From: JBDRDI01 sp043820875
GTDB taxonomy: Bacteria; Patescibacteriota; Patescibacteriia; Patescibacteriales; UBA12075
Length of the DNA: 23,564 nt
NCBI GenBank assembly: GCA_043820875.1
Contig: JBDRDI010000041.1
Span: 1 to 23,564 of the forward strand
Reading direction: 5' to 3'
Part shown: piece by piece, positions 13,849 to 22,356 of the stretch
Layout: each line of letters starts with the position of its first letter
How positions within the stretch are numbered: the stretch's first letter is position 1
Made by a program: the position numbers and the translations under genes
Notes under the pieces: generated by a model
Seen by the model: only the letters and a program-made list of their open reading frames with translations
The model's database searches: none
What the model was told of the DNA's origin: nothing

Positions 13849-15162
13849 TTGATTTGGACAGTAAAAACAGTATTGGTATTGAAAAAAATACTTACTGTTT
13901 TTTTTGTTTGGATTATTTTTAAACCATTGTATAAAATAACCCACTTTATTTTTTACGCTTTTGTTGTCAAATTTTACGGACTCTATATCTCTTTTGTAAA
14001 AAAGATCGGTTGGACAGGATTTCAAAAGAATCCATTGTTTTTTTTATTGAAAGAAAAGTTGGTGCATTCCACAGTAGTGTTTATTGTGTTTGTTTTAATA
14101 TTTATAAATTTTTCTTCCAAAACGGAAGCAGAAAATTTAGTTGGCGAAGCTAGACAAACTATCATCGCCGATTTGGTGAAAAATGATTTCAGCATTTATG
14201 AGGAAGACCAAAAATTATTGGTGGAAACTTTCGACAGTGAGTTTGAGATTTCCGATGTTCAGCAGTCTTATTTGAATAATTTATCATCCGTAAAGCCGAA
14301 TCAGGGTATTTCCTTGGATGAGGAAGAGGAAGATTGGTCTTTGAAATCGGACACAGGTATTGTTCGTCCTGACACGATTTCAACGAAAATTTCTATCAAG
14401 CCCAGAAAAGAAAAAATAATTTACACGGTGCAAGGTGGCGACACAATCAGTACTATTGCGGAAAATTTTGGTATCAGCGTCAGTACTATTTTATGGGAAA
14501 ATAATTTAAGCGCCCACAGTCTTATCAGACCCGGCGATGAATTGGGAATATTGCAGGGCAGCGGGGTGGTTCATACGGTCGCGCGTGGAGAAAATTTGAG
14601 TTTTATTTCTCAAAAATATGATGTGAGCCAAGAAGAAATATTGGACGCTAACAATTTTGATGGAGCCAATTTAAAAATAGGGCAAGAGCTTTTTATCCCG
14701 GGAGGCAGAAAAGAATATGCCGCTCCGGCTCCGGTTAAAAAATATACCGCGATTTCCGCATTTGAAGATATAATAGATTTATCCAGCGCCAAGTCTGTTC
14801 AGGGGAATAAAATGGCCTGGCCGACTGTGGGAAGCAGAATTACGCAATATTATTCTTGGAAACATTATGCCATAGACATTGGCAATAAAACAGGGACACC
14901 GATTTATGCCGCTGATTCCGGAACGATTGAAATAGCAGGATGGGGTACCGGTTATGGAAATCAAATTGTTATTAATCATGGTGGTGGCAAAAAAACGCGA
15001 TACGGCCACCTTTCCAAGTTTTATGTGAAAAGAGGAGAAAGAGTAACCAAGGGTCAGGCCATCGGAGCCATGGGTTCAACGGGCTGGTCAACGGGCCCTC
15101 ACCTTCATTTTGAAGTAATTATTAATGGTAAAAAGTATAATCCTTTAAATTATATAAAATAA
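13849..15162 (+). CDS. Membrane-anchored LysM and M23 (LytM) peptidoglycan peptidase
   Basis: In this 437-residue protein, hydrophobic N-terminal stretches and a membrane helix (about 74-92) are followed by an acidic linker and two LysM domains. Domain 1 is at about 189-234 (YTVQGGDTISTIAENFGIS) and domain 2 at about 239-285 (HTVARGENLSFISQKYDVS). An M23 domain ends the protein (about 325-437). The zinc ligands His339, Asp343 and His420 are present, along with His387 and His418, in HYAIDIG, RYGHLSKF and GPHLHFE. It should cut or remodel peptidoglycan peptides outside the membrane. The TTG start at 13849 is doubtful: the frame stays open back to 13717 (RHSNFGIRTGGFKKIFLR precedes it), with no ATG but with ATT/ATA codons such as 13765. 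The next gene begins four bases after the stop. Confidence 0.9.
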   Translation: MIWTVKTVLVLKKILTVFFVWIIFKPLYKITHFIFYAFVVKFYGLYISFVKKIGWTGFQKNPLFFLLKEKLVHSTVVFIVFVLIFINFSSKTEAENLVGEARQTIIADLVKNDFSIYEEDQKLLVETFDSEFEISDVQQSYLNNLSSVKPNQGISLDEEEEDWSLKSDTGIVRPDTISTKISIKPRKEKIIYTVQGGDTISTIAENFGISVSTILWENNLSAHSLIRPGDELGILQGSGVVHTVARGENLSFISQKYDVSQEEILDANNFDGANLKIGQELFIPGGRKEYAAPAPVKKYTAISAFEDIIDLSSAKSVQGNKMAWPTVGSRITQYYSWKHYAIDIGNKTGTPIYAADSGTIEIAGWGTGYGNQIVINHGGGKKTRYGHLSKFYVKRGERVTKGQAIGAMGSTGWSTGPHLHFEVIINGKKYNPLNYIK

Positions 15163-15166
15163 CGAT

Positions 15167-15427
15167 ATGTCTTCTATTATTATTGGTTTAATAATTATGG
15201 TTGTCGGTTTTATTTTTGTTGCCAAGACTGAATGGTTCTTAAATAATTTCGGGCGCATTGCTTTTTTTGAAAAATATTTAGGAATGGAAGGTGGCAGCCG
15301 TTTGGGATACAAGCTGGTCGGTTTATTGGCTCTATTCATAGGCTTCTTGGTTTTTTCCGGAATGATTGAAGGATTTTTAATGTGGATACTGGGCCCGATT
15401 ATCAGGTTAAATAATCCTCAAATATAA
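15167..15427 (+). CDS. Small membrane protein, unknown function
   Basis: The 86-residue protein has two or three hydrophobic segments: about 4-20 (IIIGLIIMVVGFIFVA), about 48-64 (LVGLLALFIGFLVFSG) and about 67-80. Between them is a conserved-looking loop, FLNNFGRIAFFEKYLGMEGGSRLGYK. I do not recognise the family. It starts four bases after the M23 peptidase stop, so the two are probably translated from one mRNA and may work together at the envelope. It is followed by the tRNA-Ala promoter and a hairpin-forming repeat that could end its transcript. Confidence 0.8.
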   Translation: MSSIIIGLIIMVVGFIFVAKTEWFLNNFGRIAFFEKYLGMEGGSRLGYKLVGLLALFIGFLVFSGMIEGFLMWILGPIIRLNNPQI

Positions 15428-15438
15428 TTTGATAACCC

Positions 15439-15467
15439 TTGCCAAAATTAAAAATATCAGCTATAAA
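15439..15467 (+). promoter_or_regulatory. Promoter of tRNA-Ala
   Basis: TTGCCA (15439-15444), a 17-base spacer, then TATAAA (15462-15467). Predicted initiation near 15474 leaves about 70 bases, filled by a repeat hairpin, before the tRNA. Confidence 0.6.
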
Positions 15468-15484
15468 GTAGAAAGGTAAAGATG

Positions 15485-15527
15485 AAAAGTCGAAAGTGTT
15501 AAAAAATCCTTTTGACTTTCGACTTTT
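15485..15527. repeat. AGTCGAAAGT-type repeat hairpin at the 5' side of tRNA-Ala
   Basis: AAAAGTCGAAAGT (15485-15497) and its exact complement (15515-15527) form a 13-bp stem with a 17-base loop. Related units (GTAGAAAGG before, TACTTTCGAC after) extend the array to about 15466-15538. It is the same GAAAGT-type family as at tmRNA and tRNA-Gly. It could also terminate the preceding operon. Confidence 0.75.
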
Positions 15528-15543
15528 TACTTTCGACTAAAAA

Positions 15544-15616
15544 GGGCCAGTAGCTCATCTGGTAGAGCACCTGCTTTGCACGCAGGGGGTGGCAGGTTCG
15601 AGTCCTGTCTGGTCCA
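15544..15616 (+). tRNA. tRNA-Ala (anticodon UGC)
   Basis: The acceptor GGGCCAG/CTGGTCC has one G-U pair and discriminator A. The D-arm is GCTC-ATCTGGTA-GAGC. The anticodon stem CCTGC/GCAGG encloses TTTGCAC, giving TGC. The T-arm is GCAGG-TTCGAGT-CCTGT. CCA is not encoded. The 3' end abuts a GGATTTC-type repeat. Confidence 0.97.
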
Positions 15617-15617
15617 C

Positions 15618-15656
15618 ATATCAGATTTCGGATGTCAGATGTCAGATTTCAGATTT
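15618..15656. repeat. Solo GGATTTC-type repeat array after tRNA-Ala
   Basis: Units ATATCAG, ATTTCGG, ATGTCAG, ATGTCAG, ATTTCAG, ATTT. The array closely resembles the left end of the four-helix-bundle cassettes at 5398-5437, but no such gene or second end follows. It may be a remnant or a founder site. Confidence 0.75.
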
Positions 15657-15673
15657 AATAATGTTTTAATCAC

Positions 15674-16657
15674 ATGAAATATACAGACCGAATCTATGGA
15701 GAATTTGAAATCACCGAGCCGGTGATTTTAGATTTAATAAATTGTCCGGCGCTTCAAAGATTGAAAGGAGTTGATCAGGCCGGATATTTTGAGCCTTATT
15801 TTTTAGGAACAGCGTATTCTCGTTTTGAGCATTCAGTCGGCGTTTATCTGCTTTTAAAAATATATAACGCGTCAATTGAAGAACAGATTGCCGGTCTTAT
15901 TCATGATGTTTCTCATTCCGCGTTTTCTCATTGCATTGATTATATTTTGGATGTTGGTTCTGAAAAAGAACATAACCACCAAGACAATCTTTTTGACGAG
16001 TATGTGAGAAAAACGGAAATTCCCGAGATACTTAAAAAATATAATTTAAATTTGGACTATATTCTTGATGATCGGAACTTTCCATTGAAAGAAAATAATT
16101 TACCGAATTTATGTGCGGACCGGATTGATTATTCATTAAGAACCGCTACTGTTTATGATGGGTTAAGTGAACAAGATAAAAATTATATCTTAGAAAATTT
16201 AGTGGCGGAAAATAGTGATTGGATTTTTAAAAATTTTGAAAGTGCTAAAAAATATGCGACAATTTTTTTTAGAATGAACAAAATTTATTATGCCGGACTT
16301 CCGTCCGCTATTATGTTTAGAACTGTTGGAGATTGTTTAAAACACTCTCTTCAAAAAAAATATATTACAGAAGAGGATCTTTATACCACTGATAAAATAG
16401 TAATAGAAAAAATAAAAAGATTTATAGACATAGACGAGAAATTAAAATTATTTTGGGAGCGGATGAATAATAAAGTGAAAGCAAAAAATAATCCGGAAAA
16501 TTATGATGCTGAAGTTTTTTGTAAATCAAGAGTCGTTGATCCGTTGTTTAAGGATAATGAAATATTAAAACGAGTGTCCGAAGTTGAACCGAACTGGGGT
16601 AAAACTATAGAGCAAGAGTTAAAACCGAAGCAGTATTTTTTGAAATTTGAGAGGTGA
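15674..16657 (+). CDS. HD-domain metal-dependent phosphohydrolase
   Basis: The 327-residue protein begins YTDRIYGEFEITEPVILDLINCPALQRLKGVDQAG, the opening typical of dGTPase/SAMHD1-like HD proteins. It shows the metal set H53 (RFEHSVG), H77-D78 (LIHDVSHSAFSH) and D149 or D152 (CADRIDYSLR). Helical C-terminal parts follow without a recognisable second domain. Family members hydrolyse nucleotides or other phosphate esters; the substrate of this one cannot be told. It stands alone between tRNA-Ala with its repeat and the terminator before polA. The ATG has no Shine-Dalgarno. Confidence 0.9.
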   Translation: MKYTDRIYGEFEITEPVILDLINCPALQRLKGVDQAGYFEPYFLGTAYSRFEHSVGVYLLLKIYNASIEEQIAGLIHDVSHSAFSHCIDYILDVGSEKEHNHQDNLFDEYVRKTEIPEILKKYNLNLDYILDDRNFPLKENNLPNLCADRIDYSLRTATVYDGLSEQDKNYILENLVAENSDWIFKNFESAKKYATIFFRMNKIYYAGLPSAIMFRTVGDCLKHSLQKKYITEEDLYTTDKIVIEKIKRFIDIDEKLKLFWERMNNKVKAKNNPENYDAEVFCKSRVVDPLFKDNEILKRVSEVEPNWGKTIEQELKPKQYFLKFER

Positions 16658-16687
16658 TTAAGGCATAAAAAAATATCTTTCGTTCAG

Positions 16688-16728
16688 ACACCGAGCGTCC
16701 CATGTGGCGTCCGGTGTATTGTTTTTTT
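16688..16728 (+). terminator. Intrinsic terminator before polA
   Basis: ACACCG (16688-16693) pairs with CGGTGT (16712-16717). The stem is continued by weaker inner pairs and followed by ATTGTTTTTTT. It ends the HD-protein transcript just upstream of the polA promoter. Confidence 0.75.
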
Positions 16729-16730
16729 AA

Positions 16731-16759
16731 TTGCTTTCTCTCCCAATTTATGATGTAAT
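16731..16759 (+). promoter_or_regulatory. Promoter of polA, leaderless
   Basis: TTGCTT (16731-16736), a 17-base spacer, then TGTAAT (16754-16759). The expected start of transcription, about seven bases on, coincides with the polA ATG at 16766. Confidence 0.6.
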
Positions 16760-16765
16760 AATAGT

Positions 16766-19624
16766 ATGGCAAAAGCAAAAAATAAAATATTAATAATAGA
16801 CGGAAATGCCTTAATTCATAGGAGTTTTCATGCGATTCCACCGACCATGGCCACCAAATCCGGCGAGATAGTGAACGCTGTTTATGGCTTTACTTCCGTG
16901 CTCTTGAAAGCGATCAAGGAGTTTAAGCCGAAATACGTGGTTTTGACTTTGGATAGAAAAGCGCCAACTTTCCGGCATAAAATGTTTAAGGAATACAAGG
17001 CCAAGAGAGTTAAGGCGCCGGATGAATTATACGCGCAAATTCCCAGAGTGAAAGAGATTGCGGACATTTTTCATATTCCGGTTTTTGAAAAAAACGGCTA
17101 CGAAGCTGATGACTTGATCGGCACTATCGCGAAAAAAGTCGACGAGAACGGCAAGGCGGAAAACATTATCGTTACTGGAGACGCGGACACCATGCAGCTC
17201 ATAAACAAAAATACGCGCGTTTACACCATGAGCCGCGGTTTTTCGGACCATGTGCTTTATGACGAAAAAGGGGTTTTGGCAAAATATTCTCTGTCAGCAG
17301 AACAGATGATTGATTACAAGGCTTTGCGCGGCGATCCGTCGGATAATATTCCGGGAGTTCGCGGTATCGGCGAAAAAACCGCAGTGGAGCTTTTGCGAGA
17401 TTTTAAGACGCTGGACGGCGTATATGAAAATATAAATTCAAAAAAAATAAGAGACAGAATCAGGGAATTATTGATTCAATATAAAAAAGACGCGTATCTT
17501 TCCCGCGATTTAGCAACTATTAATCGCGAGACAGAAATTGATTTTGATTTGGAAAAAGCGGAATTCGGAAAATACGACCTCAACGAAGTAGCCTCGCTTT
17601 TCAGCGAGCTGGAATTCAAGTCTCTTTTGCCGCGCGTTAAAGATTTATTATCTCAAAACTCCGGGCAAAGAGGCGCTGAACGAGGGCAAACGGTTTCGGA
17701 CAAGTTTGAAAGAAATAAAAAATTATTCAAATATCATATTGTTAAAACAGAAAAAGAGTTTCAAAATTTTTTAATAAAACTAAAAAAACAAAAAATGTTT
17801 ACTCTGGACACGGAAACCATGGGCGTGGATGTTCTCAATGACAGTTTGCGCGGAATCAGTTTTTCGTGGCAGGAAGGAGAGGCATATTTTTTGCCAATCA
17901 TTAACGCAGACAAAACATCACCTCATCAAAAAACAGATTTATTTAATTATAAAAGTAAAAGAGAAGATGGCAAAAAAATTCATCCGTATTTGAAAAGTTT
18001 GGAACAAATTTTTATTGATGAAAAAATAAAAAAGAGCGGGCATAATATAAAATTTGACGCGCGCGTGATTGAAAACGCGGCAGGAAAGAAGCTGCGAGGT
18101 ATTGCGTTTGACACCATGATTGCTTCATATCTTTTAAATCCTGGAACGCGGCAGAACAATTTGGATAACTTGGTTTTTAGCGAGCTTGGTTTTGAAAAAA
18201 TAAGTAAAGAAGATTTACTCGGCAAAGGAAAGGAAAAAATAACGTTCGCCGATGTGCCGGAAGAAAAATTGGGAATATATTCTTGCGAAGACGCGGATTT
18301 TTCGCACCGTTTGATTAAAAAGTTGGAAAAAGAATTAATAGAGAAAGAGTTAATAAAATTATTTTCAGAAATTGAAATTCCGTTGATTCCGGTTTTGGCT
18401 GAAATGGAAAATAACGGCATAAAAATTGATGAAAAATTTTTGAAATCTATGAGCGTGAGGTTGGCGAAAGATATTGGGATGTTGGAAAAGAAAATATATA
18501 AACTTGCTGGCTCAAAATTTAATATCCGTTCCACAAAACAATTGCAAGAAAAACTTTTTCGCGATATGAATATTGCGGTTGAATTTATTGATGAAAGCGG
18601 CCAAAGGGTGAACATAAAAAAGAACAAAACAGGGCTGTCAACTTCTTTTGATGAATTGGAAAAACTGAAAGGCGAACACGAGATAATTCATTTTATTCAA
18701 GAATTTCGTGAACTGTCCAAGCTTGTGAGTACTTACGTTGACGCTTTGCCGCAATTGGTGAACAAGAAGACTTCGCGAGTACATACAAGTTTTAATCAAA
18801 CCATCACTTCCACGGGACGGCTTTCTTCCACGGAGCCGAATTTGCAGAATATTCCGGCACGAACTGAACTGGGTCGAGAAATAAGAAAAGCTTTTGTTGC
18901 GCCATTGGGCCGCAAATTTATTTCCGCCGATTATTCGCAAATTGAATTACGGCTTGCCGCTCACTTGTCCGGTGATGAGCGTATGATTAAAGCTTTTCAC
19001 GATGGCGTTGATATTCACTCCAGCACCGCAGCGGAAATCCGAGGAATCAAGTTGGAAGATGTCACCAAAGAAATGCGCCGTGAGGCCAAGGCAACCAATT
19101 TTGGGATTCTTTATGGTCAGGGGCCGTATGGACTGTCGCGATCCGCGGACATTCCTTTTGCCAGAGCGCGTGAATTTATTGATCAATACTTTTCAATATT
19201 CAAAGGCGTTAGAAAATATTTGGATAAAACGATGGAAAAAGCAAGGGCGAAGGGTTATGTGGAAACATTATTCAGTCGAAGAAGATACTTGCCTGATCTT
19301 AATTCTTCAATGCCTATGGCGCGCAAAGCGGCTGAGCGTATGGCCGTAAACGCCCCCATACAAGGGACAGCCGCTGACATTATGAAAATCGCCATGATTA
19401 ATATTGATAAAATTATAGAAGAGAAGTTCGACGAGAAAGTGAAGATGCTTTTACAGGTGCATGACGAGCTTATTTTTGAAGTTGAAGACGGTATGGTGGA
19501 AGAGGCGTCAAAAATAATTAAGAGAGAGATGGAAAATGTCATTAAATTAAGCGTGCCTATTGAAGTTGATGTAAAAATAGGTAATAATTGGGGGGAGATG
19601 AAAAAATATGATAGAAAAAATTAA
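16766..19624 (+). CDS. polA: DNA polymerase I
   Basis: The 952-residue protein has three domains. The N-terminal 5'-3' nuclease (about 1-300) has LIIDGNALIHRSFHA, GYEADDLIGT, VTGDADTMQL and ALRGDPSDNIPGVRGIGEKTA. The 3'-5' exonuclease (about 330-520) keeps its acidic set: D348 and E350 in TLDTETMG, NIKFDARV, and YSCEDADFSH. The polymerase (about 555-952) has motif A with D722 (SADYSQIELR), the O-helix R771, K775, F779 and Y783 (KATNFGILYGQ), and motif C H899-D900-E901 (LQVHDELIFEV). All catalytic residues are present, so proofreading looks functional, which many pol I proteins lack. It serves repair and Okazaki-fragment maturation. The last 17 bases overlap murD. Confidence 0.97.
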   Translation: MAKAKNKILIIDGNALIHRSFHAIPPTMATKSGEIVNAVYGFTSVLLKAIKEFKPKYVVLTLDRKAPTFRHKMFKEYKAKRVKAPDELYAQIPRVKEIADIFHIPVFEKNGYEADDLIGTIAKKVDENGKAENIIVTGDADTMQLINKNTRVYTMSRGFSDHVLYDEKGVLAKYSLSAEQMIDYKALRGDPSDNIPGVRGIGEKTAVELLRDFKTLDGVYENINSKKIRDRIRELLIQYKKDAYLSRDLATINRETEIDFDLEKAEFGKYDLNEVASLFSELEFKSLLPRVKDLLSQNSGQRGAERGQTVSDKFERNKKLFKYHIVKTEKEFQNFLIKLKKQKMFTLDTETMGVDVLNDSLRGISFSWQEGEAYFLPIINADKTSPHQKTDLFNYKSKREDGKKIHPYLKSLEQIFIDEKIKKSGHNIKFDARVIENAAGKKLRGIAFDTMIASYLLNPGTRQNNLDNLVFSELGFEKISKEDLLGKGKEKITFADVPEEKLGIYSCEDADFSHRLIKKLEKELIEKELIKLFSEIEIPLIPVLAEMENNGIKIDEKFLKSMSVRLAKDIGMLEKKIYKLAGSKFNIRSTKQLQEKLFRDMNIAVEFIDESGQRVNIKKNKTGLSTSFDELEKLKGEHEIIHFIQEFRELSKLVSTYVDALPQLVNKKTSRVHTSFNQTITSTGRLSSTEPNLQNIPARTELGREIRKAFVAPLGRKFISADYSQIELRLAAHLSGDERMIKAFHDGVDIHSSTAAEIRGIKLEDVTKEMRREAKATNFGILYGQGPYGLSRSADIPFARAREFIDQYFSIFKGVRKYLDKTMEKARAKGYVETLFSRRRYLPDLNSSMPMARKAAERMAVNAPIQGTAADIMKIAMINIDKIIEEKFDEKVKMLLQVHDELIFEVEDGMVEEASKIIKREMENVIKLSVPIEVDVKIGNNWGEMKKYDRKN

Positions 19625-20924
19625 AGACAAAAAAATCGCCATGCTCGGATTGGGCATTGAGAATTTCAGCTTGGTTAATTATATTTTAAAGCATAAGATA
19701 CCTTGCGAAATTACTGTTTGTGATAAGAAAAATAAAGAGGAAATGGACGCGCGGTACGAAGAATTGAGTCAAAACAGCAATATTAAATGGAAATTGGGAG
19801 ATGAATTTAATAAAGAATTAGATAGTTTTGATATTGTTTTTCGTTCCCCCGGCTGGCCGACATTTTGCCCCGGAATTCAACAGGCACTGAGGAATAAGAC
19901 AGCATTAAGCAGTGCCATGAAGTTGTTTTTTGAAGTTTGTCCGACAAAAAATATTATTGGTGTGACAGGCACCAAGGGAAAAGGAACAACGTCTTCGCTT
20001 CTTTATGAAATTATTCAAGCATCTGGTCAAAAAGTTTTTTTGGGAGGAAACATCGGCACCTCGCCTTTTGATTTTATTGATGAAATAAAAGACAATGATT
20101 GGGTGGTGTTGGAGCTTTCCAGCTTTCAATTGGAAAACATGAACAGAAGTCCGCATATTGCGGTGATTACGAATTTTGTTAAAGAGCATTTGGCGCCGGC
20201 CGATCCAAGTAATCCAAATTACCACAAATCAGCGCGCGAATATTGGCGCGCCAAAACCAATATCTATAGATGGCAAACTTCGGAAGATAAATTGATTTTG
20301 AATCGCACCTTGAAAGAGAAGATTTCCGAAATGGCTTCGCGCGGAGAGACAATATATTTTGAAGAGTCAAATTTGGAATCGCGCTTGGTTGGAAGGCACA
20401 ACAGGGAAAATGTCGCGGCCGCGGAAACTGTGGCGCGTCTTATTGGCATTGATGATGGAACGATTAAAAAGACGGTTGAAAATTTCAAGGGCCTTGAACA
20501 CAGAATAGAATTTGTTGCGGAAAAAAACGGCGTAAAATATTTCAATGATAGTTTTGCCACGACTCCGGAAAGCGCGATTACCGCCATAAATTCTTTTCAG
20601 GAGCCGATTATTCTCTTGGCGGGCGGTGCGGAAAAAGGATCGGATTTCGGTCGATTGGCCAGAAAAATAAAAGAAAAAGTGAAATTTGTGGTTCTCTTTA
20701 ATGGCAAAGCCACACTGCGCCTGAAATCCGAAATTCTGAAAGTAGGATTTCTTAAAAACAAAATTAGGCCGGCAAAAAACATGAAAGAAGCTTTGGCTTT
20801 TGCGAAAATGAATGCAGCCGCTGGAGATATTATTCTTCTTTCTCCTGCTTGCGCCAGTTTTGGAATTTTTAAAAATTATAAAGAGCGGGGGAATCTTTTC
20901 AAGGATATGGCGGGAAAAAAATAG
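19608..20924 (+). CDS. murD: UDP-N-acetylmuramoyl-L-alanine:D-glutamate ligase
   Basis: The 438-residue Mur ligase has an N-terminal Rossmann-like domain (IAMLGLGIENFSL, IVFRSPGWP). The ATP site near residues 119-128 is VTGTKGKGTT where most MurD have GTNGKTT. Next come GGNIGTSP, the MurD-typical VLELSSFQLE (167-176) and TNFVKEHL with the carbamylated-Lys region. The C-terminal domain has FNDSFATTPESAITAI, LLAGGAEKGSDF and LSPACASFGIFKNYKERGNLF. It adds D-Glu to UDP-MurNAc-L-Ala in the cytoplasm. It begins 17 bases before the end of polA, in another frame, suggesting coupled translation. No other mur gene is in the window. Confidence 0.95.
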   Translation: MIEKIKDKKIAMLGLGIENFSLVNYILKHKIPCEITVCDKKNKEEMDARYEELSQNSNIKWKLGDEFNKELDSFDIVFRSPGWPTFCPGIQQALRNKTALSSAMKLFFEVCPTKNIIGVTGTKGKGTTSSLLYEIIQASGQKVFLGGNIGTSPFDFIDEIKDNDWVVLELSSFQLENMNRSPHIAVITNFVKEHLAPADPSNPNYHKSAREYWRAKTNIYRWQTSEDKLILNRTLKEKISEMASRGETIYFEESNLESRLVGRHNRENVAAAETVARLIGIDDGTIKKTVENFKGLEHRIEFVAEKNGVKYFNDSFATTPESAITAINSFQEPIILLAGGAEKGSDFGRLARKIKEKVKFVVLFNGKATLRLKSEILKVGFLKNKIRPAKNMKEALAFAKMNAAAGDIILLSPACASFGIFKNYKERGNLFKDMAGKK

Positions 20925-20942
20925 GCGTTAAATATAGTTAAT

Positions 20943-21932
20943 ATGATCATATTTCTATACGGCGAAGATACTTATCGTAGCCGGAAAAAATTGAAAGAAT
21001 TTAAGGAAAAATTTATCCGCGACGTGGAAGGTGGTGGAAGCAGTTTTGACGTGATTAACGGCGAGTCGGCCACAATGGGAGAGTTGGAAAAAATACTCGG
21101 TGGTACGGCGCTTTTTTCGCGCAAGAAAATGGTGGTGATTGAGAAAATTTTCTCAAATAAAAATAAAGATCTGACAACGAAACTTTCGGAATATTTAAAG
21201 GGGAAGAAAAATTTTGAAGACATTATAATTTTTTGGGATAATATTTCCGGAGAAAAAAAAGAAAAGAATAAGCTTTTCTCGTTTTTATTCAAACAAAATA
21301 TTACGCAAAATTTCAAGCTGTTTTCCGGCACCGAAAGTGCCAATTGGGCGCGAGAAGAGGCAATGGCGCGCGGAGCGAAAATGACGCACCAAACAGCTCT
21401 TGCTCTCACCGGTCTTTTTGGCAGTGATTTATGGCAATTGAACAATGAGATTGACAAGTTGATAAGCTATAAGCGTGGATTAAACAAGGGCTTGAATATC
21501 GCTGGCCAGAGCCAGGAGGTGGAAATTACGGAAGCAGACATTGATTTATTGTGCCGCGGAAAAGTAAGTGAAAATATTTTTGCTTTGGTTGACGCGATCA
21601 GTAATAAAAACAAGAGTTTGGCTATAGAGCTTTTTGAAAAAGAAATTGAAGCTGGAGCGGTTGATGTCTATCTTCTGCAAATGATTATTAGGCAATTCAG
21701 AATTCTTTTACAAGTAAAGACAGCGCAAGAGGACGGGCACACTTCGCGAAAAACCGCGTTAGACTTGAAACTTCATCCGTTTGTGGTTCAAAAATCTTTT
21801 TCCCAGGCCAAAAATTTTGCCTTGCCGCTTCTTAAAAATATTTTTAAAAATTTGATAGAGATTGATAAAAATTTAAAAACCGGCAAGATTGACGCCAGAC
21901 AGGCTTTGGAGATTTTGATTTTAAAGATTTGA
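20943..21932 (+). CDS. holA: DNA polymerase III subunit delta
   Basis: The 329-residue protein opens MIIFLYGEDTYRSRKKLKEFKEKF, as HolA proteins do, with no true Walker A. It continues with LEKILGGTALFSRKKMVVIEKIF, an IIIFWDN beta strand, and LTGLFGSDLWQLNNEIDKLISY. Then come EADIDLLCRGKVSENIFALVDAISNKNKSLAIELF and the C-terminal collar domain with LLQMIIRQFRILLQVK and LKTGKIDARQALEILIL. It is the clamp-loader subunit that opens the sliding clamp. It lies 18 bases after murD and ends at a bidirectional terminator. Together with polA it forms a replication/cell-wall cluster. Confidence 0.93.
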   Translation: MIIFLYGEDTYRSRKKLKEFKEKFIRDVEGGGSSFDVINGESATMGELEKILGGTALFSRKKMVVIEKIFSNKNKDLTTKLSEYLKGKKNFEDIIIFWDNISGEKKEKNKLFSFLFKQNITQNFKLFSGTESANWAREEAMARGAKMTHQTALALTGLFGSDLWQLNNEIDKLISYKRGLNKGLNIAGQSQEVEITEADIDLLCRGKVSENIFALVDAISNKNKSLAIELFEKEIEAGAVDVYLLQMIIRQFRILLQVKTAQEDGHTSRKTALDLKLHPFVVQKSFSQAKNFALPLLKNIFKNLIEIDKNLKTGKIDARQALEILILKI

Positions 21933-21945
21933 TATTATAGAAACA

Positions 21946-22000
21946 AAAAACCCCGTTAGTAGGAACAGGGCACTGCCATGTTCCTACTAACGGGGTTTTT
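21946..22000. terminator. Bidirectional intrinsic terminator between holA and rpsT
   Basis: A perfect 22-bp stem is formed by 21946-21967 (AAAAACCCCGTTAGTAGG...) with 21979-22000, around an 11-base loop. It has an A-run on the left and a T-run on the right, so it works in both directions for the convergent genes. Confidence 0.92.
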
Positions 22001-22009
22001 ATTATTAAT

Positions 22010-22279
22010 TTATTTTTTGGATTTGAGTTTATTCAATCTCTTGTGCAGTCTGGATTTTTTTCGATTTTTGGCGTTTTTCTTAATGACTCCTTTTTGCGCC
22101 GCTTTGTCCAAGGCTTTTAAGGTTTTCATTACAATCTCTTCAGCTATTTTGTCGCCGGCTTCAATTGCTTTACGGCTTTTCTTTATCAATTCTTTTGTGA
22201 CGTCTTTAATCTTATTGTTGCGAGCGTTTCTTTTTTTGTCTTTTCTTAATTCTTTTTTCGCTGATTTTTTATTTGGCAT
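22010..22279 (-). CDS. rpsT: 30S ribosomal protein S20
   Basis: The 89-residue, very basic, helical protein begins MPNKKSAKKELRKDKKRNARNNKIK. It then has VTKELIKKSRKAIEAGD and ALDKAAQKGVIKKNAKNRKKSRLHKRLNKL, the standard S20 C-terminal motif. It binds 16S rRNA in the small subunit. It is transcribed toward the shared terminator and convergent with holA. Its own promoter appears to overlap the end of lgt. Confidence 0.96.
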   Translation of the reverse strand: MPNKKSAKKELRKDKKRNARNNKIKDVTKELIKKSRKAIEAGDKIAEEIVMKTLKALDKAAQKGVIKKNAKNRKKSRLHKRLNKLKSKK

Positions 22280-22327
22280 AAATATTAAATAATATAATTT
22301 AGTAAATAACGTGAGAGCTATAATAAG

Positions 22328-22356
22328 ATAATAGCACTAATATTAAAATATATCAA
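22328..22356 (-). promoter_or_regulatory. Promoter of rpsT
   Basis: On the minus strand TTGATA (22356-22351), a 17-base spacer, then TATTAT (22333-22328). The -35 box overlaps the lgt stop codon. The leader would be about 42 bases. Confidence 0.6.

Noticed and set aside
20972..21457. 161-codon frame opposite holA
   Set aside because: Ser/Phe/Ile-rich composition and full overlap with the well-supported holA gene mark it as an antisense shadow.
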